From positions 1 through 64,000 of the forward strand of contig LNDV01000028.1 of assembly GCA_001464765.1 (NCBI GenBank): a stretch of 64,000 bases of DNA, in the 5' to 3' direction. A model generated the notes under the pieces. The model was not told where the DNA came from, did no database searches, and saw only the letters and a program-made list of their open reading frames with translations. Positions 43,453 through 51,388 of the stretch are shown one piece after another. The position numbers and the translations under genes were made by a program. The stretch is from Betaproteobacteria bacterium Ga0077526. Lineage in GTDB: Bacteria; Pseudomonadota; Gammaproteobacteria; Burkholderiales; Ga0077523. The stretch's first letter is position 1. Every line of letters starts with the position of its first letter.

Positions 43453-44213
43453 CCGAACTCCTTGCGCAGCGTGGCGGCGATGCGGTCGGTGAGTTCCTCG
43501 ACCATCCATCCGCCCTTCTCCTTCGTGGCGGCCTTTGCGGAAGACAGCACGCCACTGGGCGGGACCCATTCCGTGTTCGGCGGGTACAGGTCGTACGGCG
43601 GGAAGTCGGCGGGGCCGTCGTCCGGAATGAGGTCGAGACGCACGAGGTCGGGGTGGTAGTGCAGCATCATCGATGTTTCGAGGACGGCGGCGTGCTCCAG
43701 CGCGTAGCCGGGGAAACCTTCGGGGAAGATGCGATCGAGGGTCGGCGTCGTGAAGAAGTCCCAGTACTCCATCCGCATCACCTTGATGGGCGGGTTGGCG
43801 CCCAGTTCGCGGATGGCGAGGTCGATGCCTTCGGTCAGGAACCACTGGTTCTCGTAGTGACCGTTGCACAGCACGAGATTCTTCACGCCGTGTCTCGCGA
43901 ACTCGCGGACCGTGTCCCGTACCTGTCCGATGAGGGTGGCGGCATCGAGGCTGGTGGTCCCGCAGAAGTGCTGACCGCCGCCGCACTTGGGCTGCGACTT
44001 GTACCCGTAGGCCAGCGGGGGCGCGACGATGCCGTCGATACGCGCCGCGACACTCTCGGCGACCGCCGCGCTCAGCAGATGATCGGTGCCCAGCGGCAGG
44101 TGCGGCCCGTGCTGTTCCGTGGCGCCGCAGGGAAGGAACACCGTGGCGCCCTCTTTCTGCACGCGATCGCGATAGTCGGGCCAGCTCAGGCGGTTCATGT
44201 GGATGGGCTTCAT
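43449..44213 (-). CDS. Creatininase-family amidohydrolase
   Basis: A 254-residue enzyme of the creatininase family (creatinine amidohydrolase, formamide hydrolases of riboflavin and mycofactocin pathways). Metal ligands are in place: E in G-A-T-E-Q-H-G-P-H (E33, H35 region), D in L-G-T-D-H, H in C-N-G-H-Y-E-N near 119 and E near 168. Creatinine is a cyclic N-methylguanidine, so the presence of this family next to guanidine-responsive operons is notable. Overlaps EamA upstream by four bases. Confidence 0.87.
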   Translation of the reverse strand: MKPIHMNRLSWPDYRDRVQKEGATVFLPCGATEQHGPHLPLGTDHLLSAAVAESVAARIDGIVAPPLAYGYKSQPKCGGGQHFCGTTSLDAATLIGQVRDTVREFARHGVKNLVLCNGHYENQWFLTEGIDLAIRELGANPPIKVMRMEYWDFFTTPTLDRIFPEGFPGYALEHAAVLETSMMLHYHPDLVRLDLIPDDGPADFPPYDLYPPNTEWVPPSGVLSSAKAATKEKGGWMVEELTDRIAATLRKEFG

Positions 44214-45115
44214 GCGGGCACCTCCTTCTTCGGGGTGATATCAGGGGTTGTCGGGCGGGCTTCGATCAGCGCGGCCGTCACGATGAGGGCGGCGCCGACC
44301 CAGCCGATCGCAGGGAGCCGTTCACCACCGATCCAGAGCGCGGTGACTACGGCGGCCACGAGTTCGAAGATGGTGAGCACCGCGGTGCGGCCGGCTTCCA
44401 GATGGGTGACGCCATAGGTCTGAGTCCACATCGCACCGGTCAGCCAGAGGACGGCGAACAGGCCCAGCTGTATCGCCAACAGAGCGGAAATGTCCGGGAA
44501 CGCGTGACCGGCGATGGGAAGGAGCAGCGCACTGACGGCACCACAGCCGACGAACGCCGCGAAAGTCTTCGTGGCCACAGGGATGCGATCAGCCCCGCGG
44601 GCGCAGAGATTCTGGGACGTGTAGAAGATCCCGGCGCCGACAGCGAGGACGTCGAGCAGGTGCGGTGGTGTCAGCAGCGTCTGCGGCCCACCCAGCACGA
44701 GCACGGCGCCTGCGATGGCCAGGGCGCCGGCGGCGGCCCGCCCAAGGCTGACTGTCTCGCCCAGGAAGATCCTGCCGCCGAGGATGCCCCACAGCGGCGT
44801 GAGGTAGAACAGCAGCATCGCCCGTGACACTTCGCCGTACATCAGCGCCGTCACGAAGCAGGCGTTGGCCATGCCGCCGAAGACTGCCGCGCCCAGCAGG
44901 AGCCGCCACTGCTGCATCCACTGCCGGCGCTCGCGGAAGATGAACGGAAGGCCGATCACACCGATGAGTCCGTAGGTGCACATCGTCATCGTGAGCCCTG
45001 TCAGGCCGGAGGCCGCGAAGTGCTTGAGCGGCAGCCACGTCGTGCCCCACATGAGGCCGCTCAGCAGCAGCATGCCGACCGCGAAGCCCTGCCGGCCGCC
45101 GGCCGTGGACGTCAC
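44210..45115 (-). CDS. EamA/DMT-family transporter
   Basis: A 301-residue inner-membrane protein with ten hydrophobic segments. GTG 45115 was chosen because it is one base after the desaturase stop; the frame is open further upstream only inside the desaturase. It lies between the membrane di-iron enzyme and the creatininase-like hydrolase and probably moves a substrate or product of their pathway. Confidence 0.83.
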   Translation of the reverse strand: MTSTAGGRQGFAVGMLLLSGLMWGTTWLPLKHFAASGLTGLTMTMCTYGLIGVIGLPFIFRERRQWMQQWRLLLGAAVFGGMANACFVTALMYGEVSRAMLLFYLTPLWGILGGRIFLGETVSLGRAAAGALAIAGAVLVLGGPQTLLTPPHLLDVLAVGAGIFYTSQNLCARGADRIPVATKTFAAFVGCGAVSALLLPIAGHAFPDISALLAIQLGLFAVLWLTGAMWTQTYGVTHLEAGRTAVLTIFELVAAVVTALWIGGERLPAIGWVGAALIVTAALIEARPTTPDITPKKEVPA

Positions 45116-45116
45116 T

Positions 45117-46139
45117 TCACACGACCGTGAGGAAGGACACGCCGTGGGCCCCGATGAAGCCGTCGGCACGCCCCTTGTCTAGCCCGACGACCGCCCCGTA
45201 GTCATCGTCGAGGATGCGGTGCATGCGGTGCCGATGGAAGGTGCGCAGCAGTTCCGGCAGCGGAAGCAGTTCGCGCGGTGCCGTCCCGAACAGCTCGGCA
45301 TTCAGCGCGGGCAGGCGGTACCAGGGCGCGGATGCCCGCTCGTGGTGGGCGTTGTGGTAGCCGAAATTGATGGTGAGCAGGTTGAGCCACGGATACCGGG
45401 TCGAGATCACGTTCGAGTAGGTGTTCGCCTGTTCGAATGCACGATCGCGTCCGTTCATCGGCACGGTCACATGCTCGTCGTCCGTGAAGTACTGATCGAA
45501 CGTGTGGTGAAACGCGTCGAAGAAATTGAGTGTGGTGAGCAGCAGCCAGTACGCAAGCGCGTAGCCGATGAGTGCGAAAGGGGAGACGATGAACAGCCCC
45601 GCGAACAGGGCGAGGCGGGACAGCAGCACGACCACGACCCGCGTGCGACGGCTGCGCTCGGCAGGACGGATGAAGGGACGCACCAGCAGCTGCGCGTGCA
45701 TGATCATCTCGACGGCAGGCACATAGCACCACTCGAGCGCGAAGACGAGTCGCCGCAGCCAGCCGTGGCGGAGCAGGAGCTTCTTGTACGGGAACACCGT
45801 GACGTCCGCACGGTCCCGATGGTGGCGGATGTGCATGTGGCGGATTCGCTCGAAAGACGCGTAGGCGGCACCGCAGATCCAGCCCATCACCTCGCCGATA
45901 CGCCGGTTGGCGTCGGGCGAGCGGAACAGCGTGTAGTGGGCAGCCTCGTGGATCAGGTAGGCTGCCACGACCATGGTGTGGGCGGTCAGCAGTACCCCGA
46001 CAGCCGCGGCCGGGAGCGAGCCGGACATCAGGAGGGCAAGCCCTCCGAGGTGTCCGAGGATCGCGTAACCGATGGCCAGGACGTTGGGAATCACACCCTC
46101 GCGCTCGCGCATCAATCCCTGGTGGGTCACTTCACTCAT
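45117..46139 (-). CDS. Membrane fatty-acid-desaturase-like di-iron enzyme (copy 2)
   Basis: A 340-residue integral membrane protein of the FA_desaturase superfamily (desaturases, alkane and other hydroxylases). Three His boxes are intact: H-E-A-A-H near residue 58, H-I-R-H-H near 100 and H-N-A-H-H near 270, enough to hold two irons. Start M-S-E-V-T-H at 46139. It is a paralogue of the enzyme at 48678 through its whole length (same R-H-H-x-D-R-A-D, N-T-Y-S-N, S-F-L-T end). Coupling to creatininase- and isochorismatase-like hydrolases points away from lipid metabolism. Confidence 0.85.
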   Translation of the reverse strand: MSEVTHQGLMREREGVIPNVLAIGYAILGHLGGLALLMSGSLPAAAVGVLLTAHTMVVAAYLIHEAAHYTLFRSPDANRRIGEVMGWICGAAYASFERIRHMHIRHHRDRADVTVFPYKKLLLRHGWLRRLVFALEWCYVPAVEMIMHAQLLVRPFIRPAERSRRTRVVVVLLSRLALFAGLFIVSPFALIGYALAYWLLLTTLNFFDAFHHTFDQYFTDDEHVTVPMNGRDRAFEQANTYSNVISTRYPWLNLLTINFGYHNAHHERASAPWYRLPALNAELFGTAPRELLPLPELLRTFHRHRMHRILDDDYGAVVGLDKGRADGFIGAHGVSFLTVV

Positions 46140-46194
46140 GAACGGCACTCCGTGCTTGATCGTGTGCGGCGATGGGGCTAAGGTGACTGCCGTC

Positions 46195-46737
46195 ATGCCG
46201 AAAAATACCTCCAAAAATGTAAGCAGTTTTCGTTCCGCTCGGGCGGGGCGCGGGCAGGTCGTGCGCAAGTCCATGACCGCTTTGACGAATGTGCCGAAAG
46301 CCAAGCGGCTGACCCGGTCCGTTTCGGGCGTCGGCATGATTGACTCTGGTGCGCTCCCTCGGCCTCGCGGTTCCGCTTCGGTGCGCACGCGGGAACGGCG
46401 TGGCCGCTTCCTGCTGGCGATGCGTGAACTCGACGAGGCCTGGCTGGAGACTTTTCGCGAGACCGGCCTCAGCGATCTGTACTTCTCGCGGCTCTTTACC
46501 GAGTTGTGGTTGCGTGGAACCGATGCCGCCGTGCCCAAGACGGATGCCTACGGCTACGTGAAGGGCGTGGGTGTGCAGACCGCGATGAAGTACGTGAAGC
46601 GGGCCGTGGACGAGGGGTATCTGGAGGAACTCGACAATCCCGACGATGGCCGTTCGCGCCTCATTCGGATGTCGCCGCGTTTGCGGGAGGCGTTCGAGGC
46701 GCTGATCGATCGGGCGGCAGCCGCGTTCGGGATGTAA
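46195..46737 (+). CDS. MarR-like winged-helix regulator
   Basis: A 180-residue predicted regulator, divergent from the desaturase-like gene 55 bases away. The C-terminal ~110 residues carry a winged helix: a recognition-helix region with Y-V-K-R-A-V-D-E-G-Y, then a wing N-P-D-D-G-R-S-R-L-I-R-M-S, typical of MarR. The first ~60 residues are basic and low in complexity; starts at 46195 (AAGGTG upstream), 46273 and 46336 are all possible. Likely controls the 45117-40000 operon. Confidence 0.72.
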   Translation: MPKNTSKNVSSFRSARAGRGQVVRKSMTALTNVPKAKRLTRSVSGVGMIDSGALPRPRGSASVRTRERRGRFLLAMRELDEAWLETFRETGLSDLYFSRLFTELWLRGTDAAVPKTDAYGYVKGVGVQTAMKYVKRAVDEGYLEELDNPDDGRSRLIRMSPRLREAFEALIDRAAAAFGM

Positions 46738-46749
46738 CGCGCGGCGCTG

Positions 46750-47005
46750 CCCCGGAGTCGCCCCTTGCGGTGCTCGTCCGGGCTACACGGGAGGTCGTAT
46801 CCCGGACGGGCGGTGAAGGCTCCGACTCCGGGAAACTGTGATTGAGATTGCGGCGCTGCGCCGGAGTCGCCCCTTGCGGTGCTCGTCCGGCCTACACGGG
46901 CGGCTGTAGCCCGGACGAGGGGCGAAGGCCCCGACTCCGGGGCGCGGTGGCGGAGATTGCGGCGGTGCCCCGGAGTCGCGCCTTACGGTGCTCGTCCGGG
47001 CTACG
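46750..47005. repeat. Five REP-like palindromes in alternating orientation
   Basis: Copies of CCGGAGTCGCCCCTTGCGGTGCTCGTCCGGGCTAC (minus) and GTAGCCCGGACGAG...ACTCCGGG (plus) alternate at about 46750-46785, 46797-46831, 46860-46895, 46906-46941 and 46968-47005, with a repeated ATTGCGGCGCTG spacer. They fill the gap between the converging MarR-like gene and SDR. Confidence 0.88.
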
Positions 47006-47036
47006 AGTCGCGGAACTTCCCCATGGCCCCTGTCCA

Positions 47037-47083
47037 ATTTCCCTCTTCCCTCTTCCCTCTTCCCTCTTCCCCCTTCCCCCTTT
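47037..47083. repeat. Polypyrimidine tandem repeat (TTCCCTC units)
   Basis: Five 7-base units of TTCCCTC are followed by CCCCTT variants up to the stop codon of the SDR gene (minus strand). A slippage-prone simple repeat at a 3' end; on the SDR transcript it is a purine tract. Confidence 0.85.
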
Positions 47084-47847
47084 CATCCCCCCATGAACGC
47101 CCCGCCGTTCGGGCCGAGGATCTGTCCGTAGAAGAAGCTGGCGGCATCGCTCGCCAGGAACACCGCGGCGGCGGCAACCTCCTCGGGGCGACCGACGCGG
47201 GCTGCGGGAATGGCGCGCTCCATCTCGAGAACGTCGGGGCTCATGTTGTCGAGGGAGAGCATCGGTGTGTCGATCGGGCCCGGTGCGATGCCGTTCACGC
47301 GGATGGCAGGAGCGAACTCCCGGGCGAGAGATCGTGTGAGACCGATGACCCCGGCTTTGGCGGCGCAGTAGGGCGCATATTGCGCGCGCCCAAGAAAGCC
47401 GAGTTCGGAGGCCACGTTGATCACACTGCCCCGGCCCCGTGGCGCCATGCGCGAAAGCACGGCACGGCAGCAGGTGAACACGCCCTTGAGATCCACGCCC
47501 ACCACGAAGTCCCAGTCCTCGTCGGTGGTCTCGAGGAACGCCCGTTCCTGAATGACGCCGGCGCAATGGACGGCGATGTCCAGCGGGCCGAGAGCCGACT
47601 CCGCCGCCTGCACCATGTCCTCTACTTCGCTTGTGCGGGTCACGTCGGCATCGAACGCGAGTGCAAGGCCTCCGGCGTCGACGATGTGTCCGGTGACTTT
47701 GCACGCGAGATCGTCCTGCCGATGGTGTGCCACCGCCACGCGAGCGCCTGCAGCTGCGAGGGCCAGAGCGGTGGCGCGACCGATCCCCGTGGCGGCACCG
47801 GTGACGAGCGCGACACGGCCTTCGAGCGGGCGCGGTAGGGTGGCCAT
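47083..47847 (-). CDS. Short-chain dehydrogenase/reductase, distal copy
   Basis: A 254-residue classical SDR: T-G-A-A-T-G-I-G near residue 16, C-A-G-V near 95, N-V-A-S-E near 146, Y-C-A-A-K near 162. An H-H-R-Q after the second strand suggests NADP(H). Its ATG at 47847 overlaps the stop of the other SDR (ATGA). Last gene of the riboswitch-controlled leftward operon before the repeat block. Confidence 0.86.
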   Translation of the reverse strand: MATLPRPLEGRVALVTGAATGIGRATALALAAAGARVAVAHHRQDDLACKVTGHIVDAGGLALAFDADVTRTSEVEDMVQAAESALGPLDIAVHCAGVIQERAFLETTDEDWDFVVGVDLKGVFTCCRAVLSRMAPRGRGSVINVASELGFLGRAQYAPYCAAKAGVIGLTRSLAREFAPAIRVNGIAPGPIDTPMLSLDNMSPDVLEMERAIPAARVGRPEEVAAAAVFLASDAASFFYGQILGPNGGAFMGG

Positions 47848-48668
47848 CAATGCATCAGCTCGCCGTTGCTCACGACGATCGACTGCCCGGTGATCGCGCG
47901 GGCTCCCTGGGAAGCCAGAAACAGATACACGTCCGCGATGTCCGCGGGTTCCAGCAGCGTCGGCAGCGGCTGCGCGGAGACGATCTCGGCGAGCATCGCG
48001 TCTTCCGATACGCCGCGCTCCTTGGCCATGGCAGCAAGGGAGCGCATCGCGGCTTCGGTCCGTACCCAGCCCGGGCACACGGCATTGACGCGGATGCGGC
48101 GCGGGGCGAGCTCCCAGGCGAGAGATCTCGTGAGTCCGATCACGGCGTGCTTGGTGGAAATGTATGCGGAGAATCCCCCGACCGCCGAGTGCCCCCACAT
48201 GGAGGCCTGGTTCACGATCGACGCGCCTTCCGGTATCAGGGGAAGCAGGGCGCGCGTCACGCGCACCATCGACAGCAGATTGTTGTCGACCAGCCATTGC
48301 CAGCGGCCCATGGCTTCGGGCGACGGATCGTCGATCGGGGTGGGGTACTCGGTGCCGGCGTTGTTGACGAGGACCGAGACGGAACCGAGCACCGCTGCGA
48401 GATCCGCGGCGAGTTCGCCGACGTCGGCTTCATCGTTGAGGTCGGCCGTGAATGCATGCACCTCGGAGAATTCGCGCAGGGACGCTGCCGCTGCCTGGAT
48501 TCTCTCCGAATCGCGATCGACGAGAGCAAGGTGGGCGCCCTGCCGGGCGAAGGCGGTCGCGATGCCGAGCCCGATGCCGGTCGCTGCTCCAGTGACCACC
48601 ACCGGGACATCGCGCAACCCGTAGTCGAGAACGGCGGAGGGCATCGCCCCACCCGGATTCAGCGCCAT
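47847..48668 (-). CDS. Short-chain dehydrogenase/reductase, proximal copy
   Basis: A 273-residue classical SDR: T-G-A-A-T-G-I-G near residue 26, N-N-A-G near 107, S in N-Q-A-S-M-W-G near 155, Y-I-S-T-K near 169. V-D-R-D at the end of the second strand suggests NAD(H). Nine bases after the desaturase-like gene. Together with the other SDR it could oxidise an alcohol or hemiaminal made by the hydroxylase. Confidence 0.86.
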   Translation of the reverse strand: MALNPGGAMPSAVLDYGLRDVPVVVTGAATGIGLGIATAFARQGAHLALVDRDSERIQAAAASLREFSEVHAFTADLNDEADVGELAADLAAVLGSVSVLVNNAGTEYPTPIDDPSPEAMGRWQWLVDNNLLSMVRVTRALLPLIPEGASIVNQASMWGHSAVGGFSAYISTKHAVIGLTRSLAWELAPRRIRVNAVCPGWVRTEAAMRSLAAMAKERGVSEDAMLAEIVSAQPLPTLLEPADIADVYLFLASQGARAITGQSIVVSNGELMH

Positions 48669-48677
48669 CTGCGATCC

Positions 48678-49682
48678 CTACACGGCGGTGAGGAACGAGA
48701 CCCCTACCGCACCGAGGAACCGATCGGCCTTGCCGGGGCCAGTGCCGACTTCGCCGTAGTCGTCTGACGTGATGCGCTTCAGCCGGTCACGGTGATAGCC
48801 GCGCAGGAGGTCCCACATCGGAATGACCTGGTTGTACTCACCCGGGAACAGATCCGCATGCAGTTTCGGCAGGTCGTGCCATGGCACGATGGGCCGCTCG
48901 TGGTGCGCATTGTGATAGGAGAAATTGAGCAGGAGCAGATTGAGCCAGGGATGCGCCACCGACACGAGGTTCGAATAGGTGTTCAGCTGCTCGTAGTCGC
49001 GGTCGCGCACCTTGTCCGCGGGAATGGCGCCGCCTTCCAGCACGGCAAAGGCATCGTAGGTGTGCTGGTAGGCGTCCGCGAAGCGCAGCGCGTGCAGCAT
49101 GATCATGTAGGCGACCAGATACAGGACCAGCGCCTTGACGCTCACCCAGGCGAGCGCCGAGAACAGGGCGACGCGGACGAGCGTCACGACAATTAGCCGC
49201 GGCCGCTCGGCGCGCCGTTCGCTCTTGAGGAAGGGCAGCACCATCACGTAGCCGTGCATGATGAACTCGACGGCCGGCACGTACGCCCATTCGAGCGCGA
49301 GCACCAGGCGCGGCACCCACTTCGGCGAGTTCTCCAGCAGCTGCTTGTAGTCGAGCGTGACGACGTCCGCGCGGTCAAGGTGATGGCGCATGTGCTTTCG
49401 TCGCAGGGCGGAAAACGTGGCGTAGCAGCTCCCCGTGATCCACGTCATCAGCGCGCCCCAGCGGTTGTTGGTCTCGGCGTTTCGGAAGATGGCCTGATGC
49501 GCGAACTCGTGGATGAAATACGCCGCGAAGATGAGCGTGTGGCCCGTCAGCAGCACGCCGAGCGCGTTCCACGCCCAGCTGTCTGCGGTAAGGAGCCACA
49601 CGCCCGTGGCGTATCCGCCCAGTGTGTAGGAAAGCGCGACGATGTTCGGCAATGCGCCGCCGGGGGAGCGGAACACTTTCAT
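48678..49682 (-). CDS. Membrane fatty-acid-desaturase-like di-iron enzyme (copy 1)
   Basis: A 334-residue integral membrane protein with intact His boxes H-E-F-A-H (near 64), H-M-R-H-H (near 107) and H-N-A-H-H (near 274), thus a probable O2-dependent di-iron desaturase or hydroxylase. GGAG precedes ATG 49682. It is paralogous to 45117. It is the second gene behind a guanidine-I riboswitch, directly after a periplasmic binding protein, which suggests a small imported nitrogen compound as substrate rather than a fatty acid. This is inference. Confidence 0.86.
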   Translation of the reverse strand: MKVFRSPGGALPNIVALSYTLGGYATGVWLLTADSWAWNALGVLLTGHTLIFAAYFIHEFAHQAIFRNAETNNRWGALMTWITGSCYATFSALRRKHMRHHLDRADVVTLDYKQLLENSPKWVPRLVLALEWAYVPAVEFIMHGYVMVLPFLKSERRAERPRLIVVTLVRVALFSALAWVSVKALVLYLVAYMIMLHALRFADAYQHTYDAFAVLEGGAIPADKVRDRDYEQLNTYSNLVSVAHPWLNLLLLNFSYHNAHHERPIVPWHDLPKLHADLFPGEYNQVIPMWDLLRGYHRDRLKRITSDDYGEVGTGPGKADRFLGAVGVSFLTAV

Positions 49683-49722
49683 GCGGATCTCCGGTGCGAC
49701 AGGGACGGAAGCGTTGTTGCGG

Positions 49723-50727
49723 TCACTTGAGGCCCATCGACCGAGCGATGGAGTCGTCGAACGTGTCCTCGGTCTTGGGGATTGTCTTGATCTCGCCCTT
49801 GGCCTTGAGGATCTTCGAGATCACCGCGCCGCTCGTGAACAGCGAGACGGTGTCGGCGCTCTTGGCGAACACCTTGGCGAACTCCGGGAAGGTCGGATTG
49901 AAGACTCCAGTCATCTGTTCCAGGACTTCCTTGTCGCTGATGCCCATCACCTTGCCGATGATCTTTGCTGCTTCGGCAGGGTTCTTCTTCATGTAGTCCA
50001 GACCGTCGATGTAGCCCTGGATCAGCGCCTTCACCAGCGCGGGATTCTTCTTGATGACCTCGCTCTTGAACACCAGCACGTCGGTGATGAGCCCCGGGGC
50101 GTCCTTGGTGGAGTAGATCACGTGGTACTTGTTGCCGCCGTCCATCGCGACGATCTCGGAAACGCTCGGCTCGTAGGTGACGCCGATCTTCACGCCGCCG
50201 GAGGCCATGGCAGCGGGCACGCCCTCGGGCGGCATGTTGACCGGCTTCACGTCCTTTTCGGACAGCTTGTTCGTCTGTAGCGCGTACGACAGCAGAAAGT
50301 CCGACGGGGACAGCGGATTGAAGGCGATCTTCTGGCCCTTGAACTGGGCGATCGACGTGATGTCCTTCGTGGCCACGATCGCGTCGCCACCGTTCGAGTA
50401 GTCGATGGGCATCACGACCTTCATCGTCGAGCCCTTGGATACGGAACTGATCACCTGATCGTAGGTGATCATGCCGCCGTCCACCGAGCCACCCGTCACG
50501 GCCGGCGGAATCAGGGCCGGGTCGTTGAACACCTGCATGGTGACCTTCACGCCGGACTTCTTGAAGAGGTCGAGCTGATCGGCGACGTAGAAGGGGCCAT
50601 ACCCGATCCAGATGACGGTGCCGATCTTTGCGGCAGTGGCGGCCTGGGCGGCGAAGGAAGCGGCGAGGGCACCGAAGGCGGCGATGACGCCGACGCCACG
50701 CTTGAGGCTGGACCGAAGCACTGACAT
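49723..50727 (-). CDS. NitT/TauT-type ABC substrate-binding protein (SBP1), riboswitch-controlled
   Basis: A 334-residue periplasmic binding protein with signal peptide to A-A-Q-A-A (about residue 29). Mature start K-I-G-T-V-I-W-I-G-Y-G-P-F-Y; later P-L-S-P-S-D-F-L-L-S-Y and V-T-Y-E-P-S-V. Close paralogue of SBP2 (40698), more distant from SBP3 (51437). AGGGAG precedes ATG 50727. First gene of the leftward operon, 40-45 bases after a guanidine-I riboswitch. No own permease/ATPase, so it may use the transporter encoded on the right. Confidence 0.88.
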   Translation of the reverse strand: MSVLRSSLKRGVGVIAAFGALAASFAAQAATAAKIGTVIWIGYGPFYVADQLDLFKKSGVKVTMQVFNDPALIPPAVTGGSVDGGMITYDQVISSVSKGSTMKVVMPIDYSNGGDAIVATKDITSIAQFKGQKIAFNPLSPSDFLLSYALQTNKLSEKDVKPVNMPPEGVPAAMASGGVKIGVTYEPSVSEIVAMDGGNKYHVIYSTKDAPGLITDVLVFKSEVIKKNPALVKALIQGYIDGLDYMKKNPAEAAKIIGKVMGISDKEVLEQMTGVFNPTFPEFAKVFAKSADTVSLFTSGAVISKILKAKGEIKTIPKTEDTFDDSIARSMGLK

Positions 50728-50769
50728 GTGAGGACTCCCTGGCGGAGGTGAAAAGCATGAAAGAGCAGT

Positions 50770-50875
50770 CTCGCTCTCCCGGGCTTTTGTCCCTCCGTGG
50801 AGCCTCCGCGCTGCCGAGGCCGGGACGCTCTCGGACCAGACACGCTCGCTTGCGAACGCCGGAACCCTAGCTTCC
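50770..50875 (-). ncRNA. Guanidine-I riboswitch (ykkC class), leftward operon
   Basis: Read on the minus strand, the region contains the ykkC core blocks in order: GCTAGGGTTCCGG (from 50871), CTGGTCCGAGAG, CTCCACGGAGGGACAAAAG and CCCGGGAGAGC (to about 50772). The same blocks with the same spacing occur in the riboswitch at 51285. The RNA senses free guanidinium and normally turns expression on. It precedes SBP1, the desaturase-like enzyme and the SDRs. Confidence 0.93.
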
Positions 50876-50931
50876 CTGGACGACGTCCCGCAAATGGGCG
50901 CGAGACTGCTCACCGTCTGTGGTGCTTCAGT

Positions 50932-50946
50932 GCAATCCCGATGCCA
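50932..50946 (-). promoter_or_regulatory. Sigma54 promoter of the leftward operon
   Basis: On the minus strand TGGCATCGGGATTGC matches TGGCAC-N5-TTGC with exact GG/GC spacing. Transcription would start near 50920, ~45 bases before the riboswitch core. The rightward operon has the same TGGCAT-N5-TTGC element, mirrored at 51223. Confidence 0.75.
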
Positions 50947-51074
50947 TACCCTTCCACGAAGCTTTCGTCGCCTTGGTCGTTAGCGGAAACAGCGACTTAC
51001 GAGATGGGTTGTTTCGGTCTCGGCATACCTTGTTCACGCTATGCGCATCGCTTCGGTGCGCCCGTTGCATGCTG

Positions 51075-51091
51075 TGCGCGATCGCTGTGCG
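51075..51091. promoter_or_regulatory. Possible NtrC-type enhancer site between the sigma54 promoters
   Basis: TGCGCGATCGCTGTGCG fits the 17-base dyad TGCnCn-N5-nGTGCn of NtrC sites, with mismatches. It lies ~145 bases from each of the two sigma54 promoters, a usual enhancer distance. Further GCACC half-sites lie at about 51110, 51147 and 51190. Weak evidence on its own. Confidence 0.35.
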
Positions 51092-51222
51092 TGGTGGTGG
51101 CGCCGGCGCGGCGCACCGAAACGGACTGGGCGAATGTCCGATCGCACCAACATGAGGCGCATTCCGGTTGGTGGATCCTGTTCTAGCCCGCACCTAACCA
51201 AAATCCTCAACCAAATCAACGA

Positions 51223-51237
51223 TGGCATACGCATTGC
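51223..51237 (+). promoter_or_regulatory. Sigma54 promoter of the guanidine-assimilation operon
   Basis: TGGCATACGCATTGC matches TGGCAC-N5-TTGC, GG at 51224 and GC at 51236. Transcription would start near 51249, ~40 bases before the riboswitch. Nitrogen control of guanidine use through RpoN/NtrC is therefore likely on both sides of the region. Confidence 0.75.
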
Positions 51238-51284
51238 GAAGAGGGCTCTCGAGAGGAGCGATCTGCCAACACTCGCTCTTGTCG

Positions 51285-51388
51285 TTGTCGGCTAGGGTTC
51301 CGGGCGGGTAACCGCTGACTGGTCCGAGAGCCGACGGTCCCGCGCTCATGGGCGGGGCTCCACGGAGGGATAAAAGCCCGGGAGGCCG
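51285..51388 (+). ncRNA. Guanidine-I riboswitch (ykkC class), rightward operon
   Basis: Conserved blocks in order: GCTAGGGTTCCGG (51291), GACTGGTCCGAGAG, CTCCACGGAGGGATAAAAG and CCCGGGAGG (to about 51385). This is the canonical setting of the class: a leader before transporter, DUF1989, carboxylase and allophanate hydrolase genes. The AUG of the first gene is ~50 bases downstream. Confidence 0.95.

Noticed and set aside
50797..51193. Open frames in the divergent control region
   Set aside because: They overlap the leftward riboswitch and both sigma54 promoter regions, lack ribosome-binding sites and look like no family.
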